A stretch of DNA of 64,000 nt from positions 8,474,611 through 8,538,610 of the forward strand of contig CM054135.1 in assembly GCA_028751875.1 (NCBI GenBank), in the 5' to 3' direction. Positions 12,856 through 25,489 of the stretch are shown piece by piece. The position numbers and the translations under genes were made by a program. The notes below the pieces were generated by a model, which did no database searches, was not told the DNA's origin, and saw only the letters and a list, made by a program, of their open reading frames with translations. Source of the stretch: Rapana venosa (lineage: Eukaryota > Mollusca > Gastropoda > Neogastropoda > Muricidae). Position 1 is the stretch's first letter, and every line of letters starts with the position of its first letter.

Positions 12856-13262
12856 GATCAGCCTTCTTCCCTATGAGCATGAAGTCTATATGACGGGAAT
12901 TAGAAAAGAAGGTGGATGGGTGGGGGTCGGCTCGGGGGGGGAGGGGAGGGGTAAGTACAGTGCGAGGACAAGGGTGTGGGGGTGCAGGGGCGATAAGTAA
13001 ACCCTCCCCGTGTAGGCTTTGGGGGGAAAACCTGGGGGTTAAAGGGAGGGAAACAGGCCCGGTTTTGGTCAGGAATATTTTTCACCCGTAAGGGCTGATG
13101 AAAGGGCGTTGGTATTATTAGCTGTACTTTTGTTCCTCGGGGTTTTGTGTTTTTGTGGTGTGTGTGTGGGGTGTGTGTGTGGTTTGTTTTTGTGTGTGTG
13201 GGGTGTGTTGTTTGTGTGTTTGTGTCTGTGTCCCTCTCTGTCTGTCTGCTCTCTGTCTGTCT

Positions 13263-15412
13263 GTGATCTCAAGTGACTTTTTAAAATCCTGTTTAGTAGA
13301 ATTTCTATGAAAACAACAGAAATGTTTTAGGCTGGATGAAATATCCTAGTGATTACAAACCCGCAAAGTGATAAATATATATCAGAAAATGGACGAAATA
13401 CAAATCCCAACTAAAAGACAAACATAGTATTAGCAAAATTTGACAACACGCCAGATAGTACAGTGTTGGCATACTCACTTGTCTAAAAACCCTACGCGAT
13501 ATGGAAAACACTTCACAGGTTTTAATCATTGGATGTCATCCCACAACTAAAGTTAACGTTTTTCACCAAAGCCATGATAAAAACCCCAAACAGTCACTGC
13601 ATGAATTGACTGACTATATCTTATAATATTACATAAAATACTGAAAGCCCCTAGGCCGACACATTAATGGGGTAGAGAGGTTTGAAAGATGGTAAAAGGG
13701 AAGGTGAACCAAATGGCAACAAACTATATGTGATAACCCAAAAAAGGAAAACATGCAAACATAACTCCCTCACCTATCGTATCAAAATTGTTATATCGAC
13801 TCTTGTGGTAGAGTAATTGTCATCTTCAATGGTGCTGTTGCCTTACTCGCCTTTTTTTCATTAATGATAAACTTTTTGACAAGCTTTGACATAAAAGTGC
13901 TTTTCCAACTTTTTAAAAAAAACACCCCATAAAAAAAAATTTTGCAAGGATGACAGCTTAAGAGCTAGTGTAAAATGTTGATAGAAAACCCTAAACGAAA
14001 AATCGTGTGTCCCCTTTTAGTGTGAAATTTCCATTCTTTTTTAAAAAGGTACCTGTAAATAAAACCAACCCAAACCCCTTTTCTAAAAAACAAACGTTTG
14101 AGGTTGTTTGGTGTTTCCAAAGTTGTCCCAATTGGGTTTATAAATTTACATGCTGATCAGACCACAAAGAAACCCCCCTTCCGATGTTTTTCAAATGAAG
14201 AGTATAACCCAGGGCACGATAAATCTTGGGAACATTCGCTTTTTTTTTGTATTGTTTTCACAAAATTTTTCAATTCTGAACAAAATATGGAGCCTTTTTT
14301 TGTACATATTTGATCGTTTTCAAGTGGGTTTTCGCAAAAAAAAGTATTTTTCCAAACATTGTTTTCAAGTATGTTGGTCTATTTTGTGTCTTCCCAAATT
14401 TTCGTCTGTTCACTTAAGTGATATTTGGGCGAGTGTTTGGGTTTTGAAATCATTCAGGGTTCCGGGCTTTACTAATTTCCCTGAAATTTTTAAGTTAATA
14501 GCCGTGGTACAGAACCTTCTACAAATGAAAAGGGTTTGGGGGCCCCGTAAAATTCCTTATTGATTTTTAAATGTGTTTTGGGGAAACTCAATTGAATAAA
14601 CAAGTGGGTTTTAAAACACGTAGTAAGTTTGGGGGTTTTTAAAAAAAGTTGTTTTTTTAAACAAATTGTTTTCTAAATGAAAATGCAGCCTAATTTGGTT
14701 TTTGAAAAAAAAACAACCTATTAAACAATCATCTAAAAACTTTTGCATTACCTGCATAGATATCTTACACTTAAAACAGAAATCGCAACCCCCCTTTAAA
14801 AACCCCAATTTGCCAAAAAATACTAAGGGGGCAAACTGTAGAAAACTCACCCCAATTTTTCGCAGAAAGGGCACTTTTAAAAAATGACACAACATTTGTC
14901 ACCAAATTTTTTGCAGATATAGTATCACCCTTTTTCACCCCAAAATTTAAAACCCAAAAGTACACATCCTGAAAAAACAACACCCCAAAAACCCCAAATA
15001 AATCGCATCACAAAATTTTTAAAAAATAACAACGCCACAAATCCTCACCCAAAAAAAAAAACACAACACAAAACAAATATTCACCACCACCCCTTCCACT
15101 CAACGTGAGACGAATGACACTAAATGTCCAAAAAAAAAAGAAAGGGGAGAAATGGAAACTCAAACAAACTGCAGAAGCAGAAAAAAAGAAGGAAAAGGCT
15201 CTTTGGGAATGGCACTGGCCCGGCCCCATCTTTTTAGAAAAAGGCCCGGGCCACAGCTGAGCGGGAAATAAGGTCCCCCAGGACCCCCTTTGGGTGCTTT
15301 CCCGTTTCCCTCTGTTTCAATTTTCTCCCAAAAACTGGGGGCTTTTTTTTTTCTTTCTTTATTCTTTTTTTTTTGTTTTTTTTTTTTTCCCAGCCCGCTC
15401 ACCCTAGGTCCG
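13263..15412. repeat. 2.2 kb duplicated segment, error-rich copy
   Basis: Aligns throughout with 15490-17650, for example 'acaaacccgcaaagtgata' near 13357 and 15591, and 'cagcccgctcaccctagg' at 15391 and 17630. This copy shows inflated homopolymers (CCCC, AAAA, TTTT, GGGG where the other has shorter mixed strings) and missing bases. That is the pattern expected of a poor consensus of the same DNA rather than an evolved duplicate. No gene is recognised. AT-rich. Confidence 0.85.
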
Positions 15413-15489
15413 GGCTAAAATTTAATCTTGTGATAAAATTTTTGTTTGTCTAAAAACTTCGTTTTTAACAAAACAATATTTACATTCCT

Positions 15490-17650
15490 TGTGAGTCTCA
15501 AGTGCACTTTTTAAAATCCTGTTCTAGTACGATATTTCTATGAAAACAACATGATAATGATAGAGCTGAGATGAAATATCCTAGTAGATTACAAACCCGC
15601 AAAGTGATAACATATATATCAGCAAATGGACGACATACATATCCCAACTAAATGACAACACATAGTATTAGCAGAATTGACAACACGCACAGATAGTAGC
15701 AGTGTTGGCATACTCACTTGTCTAACAAACCTACGCGATATGGCAACACTTCACAGGTATAATCATTGGACTGTCAGTACCACGAACTAAAGTTAACGTT
15801 TTTCACCAAAGCCATGATGAAAACCCAACAGTCACTGCATGAATTGACATGACATAGTATACATATATACATATATACATACATACTGAAGCCCCTAGGC
15901 ACGATCACATCATATATGTGGTAGAGAGAGTTAGAAAGATGGTAAGAAGGGGAAGGTGAACCAATATGAGCAACAAACCTTCAATAATGTAGATAAGCTC
16001 AAAAAGGAACATAGCACAACATACACTCACACTCACACTTTTCGTATCACAATGTTATATCGATCATGATGGTAGAGTAATTGTCATCTTCAATGTGCTT
16101 TGCTATAACATCCCTTTTCTCAATATAATGATAAACTGTTAAGCATTTGACATAAACATGTACTATTTCACAACTTTTAAACTAAACACTCTAAAAAAAA
16201 AAGTTGCAAGGGGGGACAGCTTAAGACGCTAGCTGTCAATGTTGATAGATAACCATAAACTGTAAATCGATGTTGCTGCTTTAGTGCTGGAAAGTTTCAT
16301 TCAATTTTAAAAGGTACCTGTAAATGAACCAAGCCAACCCTTTTGCTAAATAACGAAACAGTTTGAGGTCTGTTTGTGTGTTTCCAAAGGTTGTGCCACC
16401 ATATGTGGAATACTGAATACATGCTAGATCAGATCCACACAAAGAAACCACCCTTCACAGATGTTTGTCCAAGTGAAGAGTATAACCCAGGGCACAGATA
16501 AAATCTTGGGAACATGTCGCTTATTTTTTGTATATGTTTTCACAATTTGTCAAATTCTGAACCAAAGTATGGAGCCTTTCTTGTACATATTTGATCTGTT
16601 GCAAGTGGGTTTACGCAAAAGAAAGTATTTACCAGCATGTTTGCAAGTATGTTGGTCTATGTGTGTCTTCAATTTTACGTCTGTTCACTTAAGTGATATT
16701 AGACGAGTGTTGGTCTATGAAATCATTCAGATTCCGTCTTTACTAAATGCCCCTGATTTTCAAGTACATAGCCTGTGGTCTCAGAACCTTCTACACTGAA
16801 AGGCTTAGGCCCTGTACATTCCTCTATTGAATTAAACTGTGTTTTAGGAATCTCAATTGAATAAACAAGCTGGATTTCAAAAACACGTAGTAAGTTGTCT
16901 TTTAAAAAATGTTGTTTGTCAAACACACTTGTTTTCTAAATGATAATGCAGCCTAATTGTAAGAGTAACATATTACCAATCATCTAAATACTTCGCATTA
17001 CACTGCATAGATATCTTACACTATGACAGAAATCGCACCCTTTAAAACCTCAATATAGCAAAGCATACTAGGGAACAACACTGTAGAAAACTCACCAATT
17101 TACGCAGAGAAGACACATTAACTCATGACACAACATTTGTCACCAAATTGTGCAGATATAGCATATCACCACTTGTCACCAACATTTAAAGCAAATGTAG
17201 CACATCATAGAACAACACACACACCACACAACCCCACAATAAATCAGCATCACAAATTTCAAAATATAACAACGTCCACAAATCCTCACCAAAAAAAACA
17301 ACACAACACAACACAATATATCACCACCACCACTACCACGTCACACGTGAGACGAATGACTACTCAAGAGTCCAAAAAAGAGAAGAGGGTGAGAAATGGA
17401 AACTCAATCAGCTGCAGAAGCAGAAGAAGAAGAAGGAGAATGGCTCTGGCACTGGCACTGGCCCTGGCCCCATCTTCTCAGAAAAAGCCGGTCCACAGAC
17501 TGAGCGGGAAATGAAGGTCCCCCAGGACCTCCTTGGATGCGTCCAGTTCCATCTCGTTTCAATCTCTCCAATGACTGGCGGCTCTCTTTTTTCTTTCTTT
17601 ATTTCTTTTCTTTTGTTTTTTTTTGTTTCTAGCCCGCTCACCCTAGGTCG
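15490..17650. repeat. 2.2 kb duplicated segment, cleaner copy
   Basis: The better copy of the segment at 13263-15412. It is mostly AT-rich and non-coding, with a GC-richer block at 17360-17560 (see the next entry). The two copies are in direct orientation, ~2.2 kb apart, with about 77 bases of other sequence between them. Confidence 0.85.
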
Positions 17651-17680
17651 GTCCTTTCCCCTACTCAGTGACTGTCGAGT
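17316..17680 (+). other. Unassigned open frame in GC-richer block
   Basis: One plus-strand frame is open from about 17316 and passes through KWKLNQLQKQKKKKENGSG (from about 17396) and MKVPQDLLGCVQFHLVSIS (from 17511) before entering poly-T and (TC)n sequence. It could be a coding exon of an unknown Lys-rich protein, a 3' UTR or chance. In the error-rich twin (about 15140-15350) the frame is broken. No domain is recognised and no convincing splice borders are seen. Confidence 0.2.
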
Positions 17681-17682
17681 GT

Positions 17683-17683
17683 T

Positions 17684-17775
<92 letters not shown>

Positions 17776-18141
17776 GTATTTCTGTCTTTTTGGTGAAACC
17801 TGAAGGTCTGTCGGTCTGTCTGTTGCAGTGACTTTTTGGTGTGGTTTTCTTCTGTCTGTTTCTGTCTTTTTGTTTTAAATGTCTGTCAGTTGATTGTGTT
17901 TTCCTGTCTGTATCTTTGATGGTGTGCTTGTCTCTCTCTCTGTCTCTGTCTCTATCTCTCTGTCTATCTTTGTCTCTCTGTCTCTCTCTGTCTCTGTCTC
18001 TCTTTTCTTTCTCTCTCTCTCTCTTTCTCTTCTGTGTGCTGTCTCTGTCATTCCGTGACTATTTTTATTTTTCTGTCTTTCCGTCTCTCCTCCCCCTGTC
18101 CATGACTGTCTGTCTGTCGGGTTTTTTGTCTGTCTGTCTGC

Positions 18142-18175
<34 letters not shown>

Positions 18176-18195
18176 CCCTCTCTCTCTCTGCAGAA
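17683..18195. repeat. (TC)n and TCTG microsatellites
   Basis: A long (TC)n at 17687-17772, then TCTG/TC arrays to 18190. Confidence 0.9.
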
Positions 18196-18196
18196 C

Positions 18197-18366
18197 TTCT
18201 TGTGCACACTTTAAATTTTTTTCCCGCTTTTCGAAAGAGTAGGCCATTGTGTGCCGTGGCCCGTGGAAACAGATGACAAAATTTACAAAACCGCATACAC
18301 ACGGGGACAGGAGGTAAAAAAAAAGCACATGGGTGCTTATTCCATTATCATCGATATAAAAGAATG
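18197..18366 (+). mobile_element. SINE-A, 5'-truncated copy (plus orientation)
   Basis: Reads in SINE sense from the middle ('cttttcgaaagagtaggcca') to the tail ('gcttattccattatcatcg'), followed by (AAAT)n. The tRNA-like head is missing, consistent with 5' truncation during reverse transcription. Confidence 0.75.
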
Positions 18367-18394
18367 AATAAATAAATAAATAAATAAAAAAATT

Positions 18395-18398
18395 TAAA

Positions 18399-18466
<68 letters not shown>

Positions 18467-18720
18467 TCCCTCTTCCCCCAAACCCCCAAAACCCCAGCCC
18501 CACCCCTCAACAAACCACCACCCCCTTCCCAAAGGGCTTATCAGTTTCTGGTTATCGACGTTTCGCACGGTAACTTAATCGCAATGATTGTAAATTCATT
18601 ATTTTTTGACCTCAAGTGCCTTCCCTCTCTCCCTCCCTCCCTCCCTCACACCACCCACCCCTTTAGATCTGTCACTTCTTCACATAGCCCCCCCCCCCCC
18701 ACCCCCTCAAACTCTATGAG
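18395..18720. repeat. (TC)n and C-rich sequence
   Basis: (TC)n at 18398-18464, then C-rich low complexity and an unremarkable AT stretch. Confidence 0.8.
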
Positions 18721-18744
18721 CTAGAACAATTAAATAGGCGGGGA

Positions 18745-19018
18745 AGTGGGGGGGGGGGGGCGGTGGCGGGGAATGGAGCACATTCTTCCCGGGCGTTCAA
18801 GTGGAAGAGGGAGAGAGGAGAGAGGAGAGGAGAGAGAGAGGAGAGAGGTGAGAGAGAGAGTGAGACAAGGGGGATGGACGGGAGACAGAGAGCAGAAAAT
18901 ACAGAGAGAGAGAGAAAGAGACAGAGAGAGAGGACTCAATATGTAACTAATGTTGAGAGGAGCTAGAGAGAAGGAAGAGAGAGAGAGGAAAGGGAAGAGA
19001 AAGAGAAAAGAGGAAAAG

Positions 19019-19060
<42 letters not shown>

Positions 19061-19260
19061 GAGAGAGGGGAAGAGAGAGGAAGAGAGGGCAGAGAGAGAG
19101 AGACAGAGAGAGAGAGTGAGTGAGAGAGACAGAGACCTAAAGACAGATAGACAGTGGGAGACAGACAGACAGAGAGACAGAGAGGAGGGACAGAGACACA
19201 CAGGACAGACAGACAGATGGAGAGGGAGGAGAGGGAACTCATCATGTGAAATAGTGTGGG
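18745..19260. repeat. (GA)n / (GACA)n purine-rich repeat
   Basis: About 500 bp of GA-rich repeat on the plus strand. The 287-residue minus-strand frame across it is Leu/Ser repeat. From 19300 to 19560 there are GGT and AGT/AGC trinucleotide arrays, and a (TG)n lies at 19600-19665. Confidence 0.9.
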
Positions 19261-19751
19261 GCAGGAACAAATAATATTTCTAGTGATGGTTGTTTTTTCG
19301 GACGATTGTGACGAAAAGTGATGCTGGTGGGGGTGGCTTTGTGGTATGGTGGTGGGGGTGGTGGTGATGATGGTAATAGTACGGGTGTGGTGTGCGGTGG
19401 GGGTGTGAGGATGGTGAAACGCCTTGATGGGTTGTTTTTGGGGTTGGTGGTGGTGGTTGGGGGTTGGTGGTTTATAGTATGTAGTAGTTAGTAGCGCCAG
19501 CAGCAGCAGCAGGCAGCAGTTGTAGTTATTTGTAGTAGTAGTAGCGATCATTGGTTGCATGGAAGTTAAAACAGTTATACTGCTGAATATCAACCTCTGG
19601 TGGTGTGTGTGTGTGTGTGTGTGTGTTGTGTGTGTGTTGTGTGTGTGGTTGTGTGTGTGTGGTGTTACATTTGAATTTTTGTAATATTGTTAATCATTGT
19701 TGGTTGTTTGTGTGGGAGCAGATTGAATGGAAGCGCTCGGTTTGTAATTGC

Positions 19752-19796
19752 AGATATAGCGCTCTATAAATTCCATATATTATTATTATTATTAAT
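19752..19796 (-). repeat. Dispersed repeat fragment with (ATT)n
   Basis: Reverse complement of the fragment at 11780-11882 ('tatagcgct..aaattccatat' then ATT repeat). Confidence 0.55.
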
Positions 19797-20223
19797 TTGT
19801 GGAGAGAGAGACAGACAGAGAGAAAGACAGAGACAGAGAGACAGACGGAGAGACAGATACAGACGGAGACGAGATAGAAGCAGACAGATAAAGACAAAGA
19901 GAGGCAAGGACAGAGACGAGACAGAAACAGATTGACAGAGACAAAGGCAGAGAGACAGGGGACAGAGACAGAAACAGAGACAGAAACAGAGACGAAGACA
20001 GAGACAGGGACAGTGACAGAAAAAAGAGACAGAAACAGAGAAACAAAGTCAAAGGGACGGACAGAGGCAGAACAGAACAGAGACAAAGACAGAAACAAAG
20101 CCAGAGCCAAAGCCAGAGACAAAGACAGAGATAGAAGACAAACAGACAGACAGCAGACAAAACAACAAAAAGACAGACGGCAGACAAACAGACAAAACAG
20201 ACAGACAAACAGACAGGCAGACA

Positions 20224-20254
<31 letters not shown>

Positions 20255-20295
20255 GCAAACAGACAGGACAGATAGACAGACAGAGACAGGAAGGT
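19797..20295. repeat. (GACA)n / (GAGACA)n repeat
   Basis: About 500 bp of imperfect GACA/GAGACA. The 538-residue minus-strand frame (19694-21310) that covers this and the next array is translated repeat, not a gene. Confidence 0.9.
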
Positions 20296-20404
20296 GATAA
20301 ATAGTTTCCCCTGACTGGTAATCAGGAAGTTGGTATCCCTCCAGTCCGGTCAGTAGAAGGTGAAGGGGTTTGGAGTGCTCGGACACAGCAGTGTGAGACA
20401 GTTT

Positions 20405-20480
20405 TGTGTGTGTGTGTGTGTGTTTTGTGTGTTTTTGTGCGTGGTTTGTGTGGGTGGGGTGTGTGTGTGTGTGTGGGTTT

Positions 20481-20511
<31 letters not shown>

Positions 20512-20965
20512 TAGTGTGGGTGTGGGTTGAGAGTGTGGGTTTTGTGTGTGTGATAGTGTGGGTGGGGTGTGTGTGTGTGATAGTGTGGGTGTGGGTGTGT
20601 GTGTGTGATAGTGTGGGTGTGGGTTGTTTTGGGTGTGGGGTGATAGTGTGGGTGTGGGTGTGTGTGTTTGTGTGGTGTTGTTGTGTTTGTGTGTGTGTTT
20701 GTGTGTGTGTTTGTGTGTGTGTTTGTGTTTTGTGTTTGTGTGTGTGTGTGATAGCGTGTGTGTGTGTGTGGTGTGTGTGTTGTTGTGTGTGATAGTGTGA
20801 GTTGGGGTGTGATAGTGTGGGTGTGGGGGTGTGTATGTGTATGTTTTGTGTGGGTGTGGGTGTGTGTGTGTGTGTGTGTGTGTGTTTTTGTGTGTGTTTG
20901 TGTGTTTTGTGTGGGGGGGGGTGGGGGTTTGTATGTGTGTGTGTGTGTGTGTTTCTGTGTGTCTG
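20405..20965. repeat. (TG)n minisatellite-like tract
   Basis: About 560 bp of TG with a recurring 'gatagtgtgggtgtggg' unit, so it is partly a higher-order repeat. Confidence 0.9.
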
Positions 20966-20968
20966 TAT

Positions 20969-21116
20969 TATTCTTTTATTTTGAGAATAAAATGGAAATA
21001 GGCACTCATGTGCTCTTTTTTCATTTAGTCCCCGTGTGTATGCAGTTTTGTCAATTTTGTCATCCATTCCCACCGGCGCACAATGGCCCACTCTTCCGAA
21101 AGCGGAACGGGTTTTG
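20969..21116 (-). mobile_element. SINE-A, truncated copy
   Basis: The tail and middle of SINE-A in minus orientation (ttcttttatt..ggcactcatgtgc..ggcgcacaatggccc). It stops inside the body near 21115, so the tRNA-like head is absent. Confidence 0.75.
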
Positions 21117-21182
21117 TGTGTGTGTGCGTGCGCGTGCGTCCCTGTATGTGACGGTGTTGCATGTGTGTGTGTGTGTGTGTGT

Positions 21183-22250
21183 GAACGGGAGAGAAAGAAA
21201 AGTAGGCGAGGTGACTGGGTGTGTGTAGATAAGATGAAGGTGATTGTCTTATCACCCAGAGTGCGAGGGTAGGAGTCTGTGTGATTAGACGTCAATTGTA
21301 GTGGTGACATCCACAGTTTTTCATCTGTAGATTCCTTCTGGTTAAGGACGATGGAAAAGCATTGTTTCTTTTTTCTCTCTTGTCTGTTTGTATTTTTTTT
21401 TCAACCTAGGGGTATGATTACTGTTTCTGTGTGATCTTGTTTTTATATTTTATAAATGTGTGAGGGGGGGGGGGGGTATGTGTGTGTGGCACGCATGTGT
21501 GTGCGATGGAGTGTTGTGTGTGCGTGCGTGCATGCGGTGTGTGCGTGTGCATGTGTGTGTGTGAACGGGAGAGAAAGAAAAGAAGGGGAGGTGACTGAGT
21601 GTGTGCAGATAGATATGGTGATTGTCTTATTGCCCAGTGGGAGGGAATGAGTCTGTGTGATTAGACGTCAATTGTAGTGGTAACATCCACAGTTTTTCGT
21701 CTGTAGATTCGTTCTTGTTAATGACAGTAACAAATGGGTGTTTCTATTTTATGTCTGTTTGGAGTTTTTCTTTTCACTATCAGGTCTGACTGTGGCTTTG
21801 TGTAATCTTGTATTTAGAGTTATAAAGGTGTGTGTGTGTGTTTTGTTTGTATGTGTGTGTGGGGATGGTGGAGGGTAGGTGTGTGTTGGGGTGGTGGGTT
21901 ATGTGCGAGAGAGAGAGAAAGTGTGTATGTGTGTGTGTGTGTGTGTGTGTGTTTGTCTGTCTGTCTGTCTGTCTGTTTGTGTGTGAATGGGAGAGAAAGA
22001 AAAGAAGGGGAGGTGACTGAGTGTGTGTAGATAAGATGAAGGTGATTGTCTTATCACCCAGTGTGGGAGGGCAGGAGCCTGTCTGATTAGACGTCAGTTG
22101 TAGTGGTGACATCCACAGCTTTTCATCCGTAGATATATTCTTGTAAATGACGGTAACAAAGGGTTTTTCTTTGTCATGTGTTGTTTTGGGGTGTTTTTCA
22201 CTAGGAGGTCGGATTTATGACTTTGTGTGATCTTGTATTTAGAGTTATGT
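21183..22250. repeat. Threefold tandem repeat of a ~0.4 kb unit
   Basis: Three units begin at about 21183, 21563 and 21985 with 'gaacgggagagaaagaaaag' or a close match. Each continues with 'gattgtcttatcacccag', 'gattagacgtca' and 'acatccacag'. Spacings are 380 and 422 bp, and the difference comes mainly from the TG/TCTG arrays separating the units. No coding potential is seen. Confidence 0.85.
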
Positions 22251-22289
<39 letters not shown>

Positions 22290-22290
22290 T

Positions 22291-22324
<34 letters not shown>

Positions 22325-22340
22325 GAGAGAGAAAGAGGGA
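22245..22340. repeat. (GA)n microsatellite
   Basis: Nearly pure GA. From 22340 to 22780 the sequence is non-repetitive and nothing is recognised. Confidence 0.9.
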
Positions 22341-22780
22341 TGGTGGTTGGGTGGGTGGGGAGTAGAATGTGTGTGTTCGATGCTTTGGCTTTCTGTTCTT
22401 TATTATTTGCTTTCTTTGATTTTCCAGTCAGTAATTATTTGTGTTGGTTGGACTCGTGCTGCTTCTTAATGTCTGTGGCATCGATGAACTAGGCGTCTAT
22501 GCTAAATTTGTTGCTACACTCTTTTTTTAATTATTTGTGTGTGTGTGTGTATACTCTGATGAACGTGAGTGTGGTAGTCATGTATATTGTAAAGAACAAC
22601 CTTGACTATGAACTGAAACAACGCTGAAAACGTGGCGCTGGCTCAGGCAACACGATTTGTTAGCTATCAATGCAAGCAAAGAGGCATGACTGTCCTAAAT
22701 AGTGATATACTATGAAAGGTTACGTCAATACTGTTCCCATCCATAACAAGATTTTAGCGTTACAACCTATATTTTGCATC

Positions 22781-22955
22781 AAGGGAAAACATCTTCAGAC
22801 GGAATATGGCTGCCATACTTGGCGAGATACGTGGAAACAGCCATACATGCAAATTTCTCATCCAGTGTTTACTTACCTTCTCTCAGTGATTCCCAGGTGT
22901 GATGTGAGAAGATTACATAATTCTGGGTGACCCCCAGGGTGTTAAGCTGAGGGAC
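22781..22955 (+). repeat. Dispersed repeat E, copy 1
   Basis: Shares 'tatggctgcc', 'cagtgattcccaggtg', 'ttctgggtgaccccc' and 'agggtgt.aagctg' in the same order with 25156-25336. The two lie on either side of the 500-N gap, but their flanks differ, so they are likely separate insertions. Family unknown. Confidence 0.65.
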
Positions 22956-23774
22956 GGTTAAAAAAACAACAGCAAGAACAACAATAGCAAACAGCTAAAC
23001 CTGGTGAGAAGGGGATTCTGTCAGCTGTATTATATCTGGAACATTACGTTCGATAGACCCGGTTCGGAAAATACACATGTATCTGAATAATGAAATAGTG
23101 TGAAATACCTTGCTGCATGTAAACTTTAGCCAGTGTAAGACCGCATTACATAAAACAACCAAGGGAGGTAACTTTTCTTTTAAAAAAAAAACAGAAGAAA
23201 AAGTATCGCAACTTTCAGTCCTAAATTCGTTTTAGGGTACACATTAGTACGCATACCGCAACTTCAGCATTGGAGGAACAAACATGCCAATAATGTTAAT
23301 TATCCCACCCCCACCACCCTTTACAAAAGGGAGAATCAAAGTTGCCCATTCAAAATCTTATCTGTATGCCATAACTACCTCAGAAAGAAATCAGCAACTG
23401 TCAAGACTGGCCTGTGTCCAAAAGGCCAGCTGTATCTTTTCAGTGATGTCTGACCCAACACCCCAATCTCCATCAGTACCATCATCTTTCAAGTCACGGC
23501 CTTATCGGACAGTCTGAAGGACTCCTGTGGCAGTCTCAGTACTGACTGACTGACAGACAGACAGACCAGCTGATATAAGAACTGATGGTGTGAGGGAGAA
23601 GATCTTTCAAGTTTGTGGTATTTTGAATCCTGTCTAACAGGATGCTCACCTGCGGTAAACGATGTTAAACACGATGACTGTTGTTTTTCAGGAAAATTAT
23701 TCCCCCCTTTTTCTTTTTCTCTCCTTCCCGTTCTCCCCGTTGTACTGTTCCAACCCTCAAATGTCGCAAACTTG
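22956..23774. other. No recognised feature
   Basis: Ordinary AT/GC composition. A 77-residue plus-strand frame at 23284-23517 (Ser/Pro-rich end) and a minus-strand CAG|GTGAGC near 23653 were inspected, but neither could be tied to a gene. Confidence 0.4.
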
Positions 23775-24274
23775 NNNNNNNNNNNNNNNNNNNNNNNNNN
23801 NNNNNNNNNNNNNNNNNNNNNNNNNNNNNNNNNNNNNNNNNNNNNNNNNNNNNNNNNNNNNNNNNNNNNNNNNNNNNNNNNNNNNNNNNNNNNNNNNNNN
23901 NNNNNNNNNNNNNNNNNNNNNNNNNNNNNNNNNNNNNNNNNNNNNNNNNNNNNNNNNNNNNNNNNNNNNNNNNNNNNNNNNNNNNNNNNNNNNNNNNNNN
24001 NNNNNNNNNNNNNNNNNNNNNNNNNNNNNNNNNNNNNNNNNNNNNNNNNNNNNNNNNNNNNNNNNNNNNNNNNNNNNNNNNNNNNNNNNNNNNNNNNNNN
24101 NNNNNNNNNNNNNNNNNNNNNNNNNNNNNNNNNNNNNNNNNNNNNNNNNNNNNNNNNNNNNNNNNNNNNNNNNNNNNNNNNNNNNNNNNNNNNNNNNNNN
24201 NNNNNNNNNNNNNNNNNNNNNNNNNNNNNNNNNNNNNNNNNNNNNNNNNNNNNNNNNNNNNNNNNNNNNNNNNN
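23775..24274. other. Assembly gap, 500 N
   Basis: Exactly 500 N, a fixed-size scaffold gap. True distance unknown. Confidence 0.99.
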
Positions 24275-25010
24275 ATCAAACCAATTCCCAACAAAAACCC
24301 AACACACCCCGCACCCACCCCCCATCACCCACCCCCCCACACACACCACAAAAACCCCACCCACCTACCTGACCACACATTCCCCCCCCCAAACACACAT
24401 ACACCCACCCACCTACCCTCCCCCCACACAAAAAAACACTCCCCCCCAAAACCCAACAAAAGCGGGAACCACAACGTGACCAAAAAACACACCCACACAC
24501 CCCCCATCCACCCCCCCACACACAAACACCCCCCCCCACCTACCCCCCCACCCCCCACCACTTTCCCCCCACCCCCTAACAACACCCCCCCCACACACCA
24601 TAAACCCCATCCACCCACCCCCCCCACCCACACAACAACAAACATACATCCCACATACCCACACACAATAAACAAACACCATGAAACACTCACAAAAACA
24701 CACACCCTTTCCATCCCCCCCCCCCAAAACACCCCCCACCCACCCACTGACACACTTTTCCCCCCCCCAAACCCCCCCACCCACCCACCCCACCCACCTC
24801 CTCCCTCCCCCCACAACAACACACACATACTCCTCCATCCCCACCACACAGGAAACAAAAACACCCCCAACAACGAACCACACCCACCCCCCATGCACAC
24901 ACAAAACACCCCCATCCCCCCTCACACCCCCCCTAAAACACATTCCCCCCCCCCCGACACAACACACCCCCCCCCCCCCTCCCCCCCAAAACAACAACAA
25001 ACATACATCC
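24275..25010. repeat. C/A-rich low-complexity contig edge
   Basis: About 735 bp that is almost only C and A (CCCA, CA and C runs) at the start of the contig. All frames across it are Pro/His/Thr or Gly/Val/Cys repeats. Confidence 0.9.
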
Positions 25011-25155
25011 CACAGTGGCCCGGCCCAAAACTGTGTCAGGTTATTGATGCCCCAAAATTGCCAAAGGCCACATTAAATGTTTTTTAAAATGTTTGAGTTT
25101 TTCTGGCCTTCAGCCATGAAAAGCTTTTAAACAAAAAACCTGTACTCTCCTTTAT

Positions 25156-25336
25156 AGGAGAAAAAATCCTCTGAAGTCGAGTATGGCTGCCTATGTGGCG
25201 AGGTACTTGAAAGGAGTCGTACACGCAAACTTCTCACCCAGTGTACTTCCTATCTCACAGTGATTCCCAGGTGGGATGAAATGAGTCAGAGTGCATGTTC
25301 TGGGTGACCCCCCAGGGTGTAAAGCTGGGGAACGCA
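25156..25336 (+). repeat. Dispersed repeat E, copy 2
   Basis: Collinear with 22781-22955; includes 'cagtgattcccaggtggga' and 'ttctgggtgaccccccag'. Confidence 0.65.
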
Positions 25337-25489
25337 CAACAACACAACAACAACATCCTCACATACCACACACACAGATGAACACACACACACAGTGACA
25401 CACAAACACACCCATCCACCCACACCCACCCACCTACCTTCCCACCCACATACACCCACACACTCTAAATTAAAAAAGCCGGCTGGCAC

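Noticed and set aside
19694..21310. 538-residue minus-strand frame
   Set aside because: Composed of translated GACA and TG repeats and pieces of a SINE.
23489..25087. Open frames running through N
   Set aside because: They include the 500-N gap and C/A-rich low complexity.
22781..25336. The gap as an artefactual duplication based on repeat E on both sides
   Set aside because: Only ~175 bp match, and the flanks are unrelated, so independent insertions are simpler.
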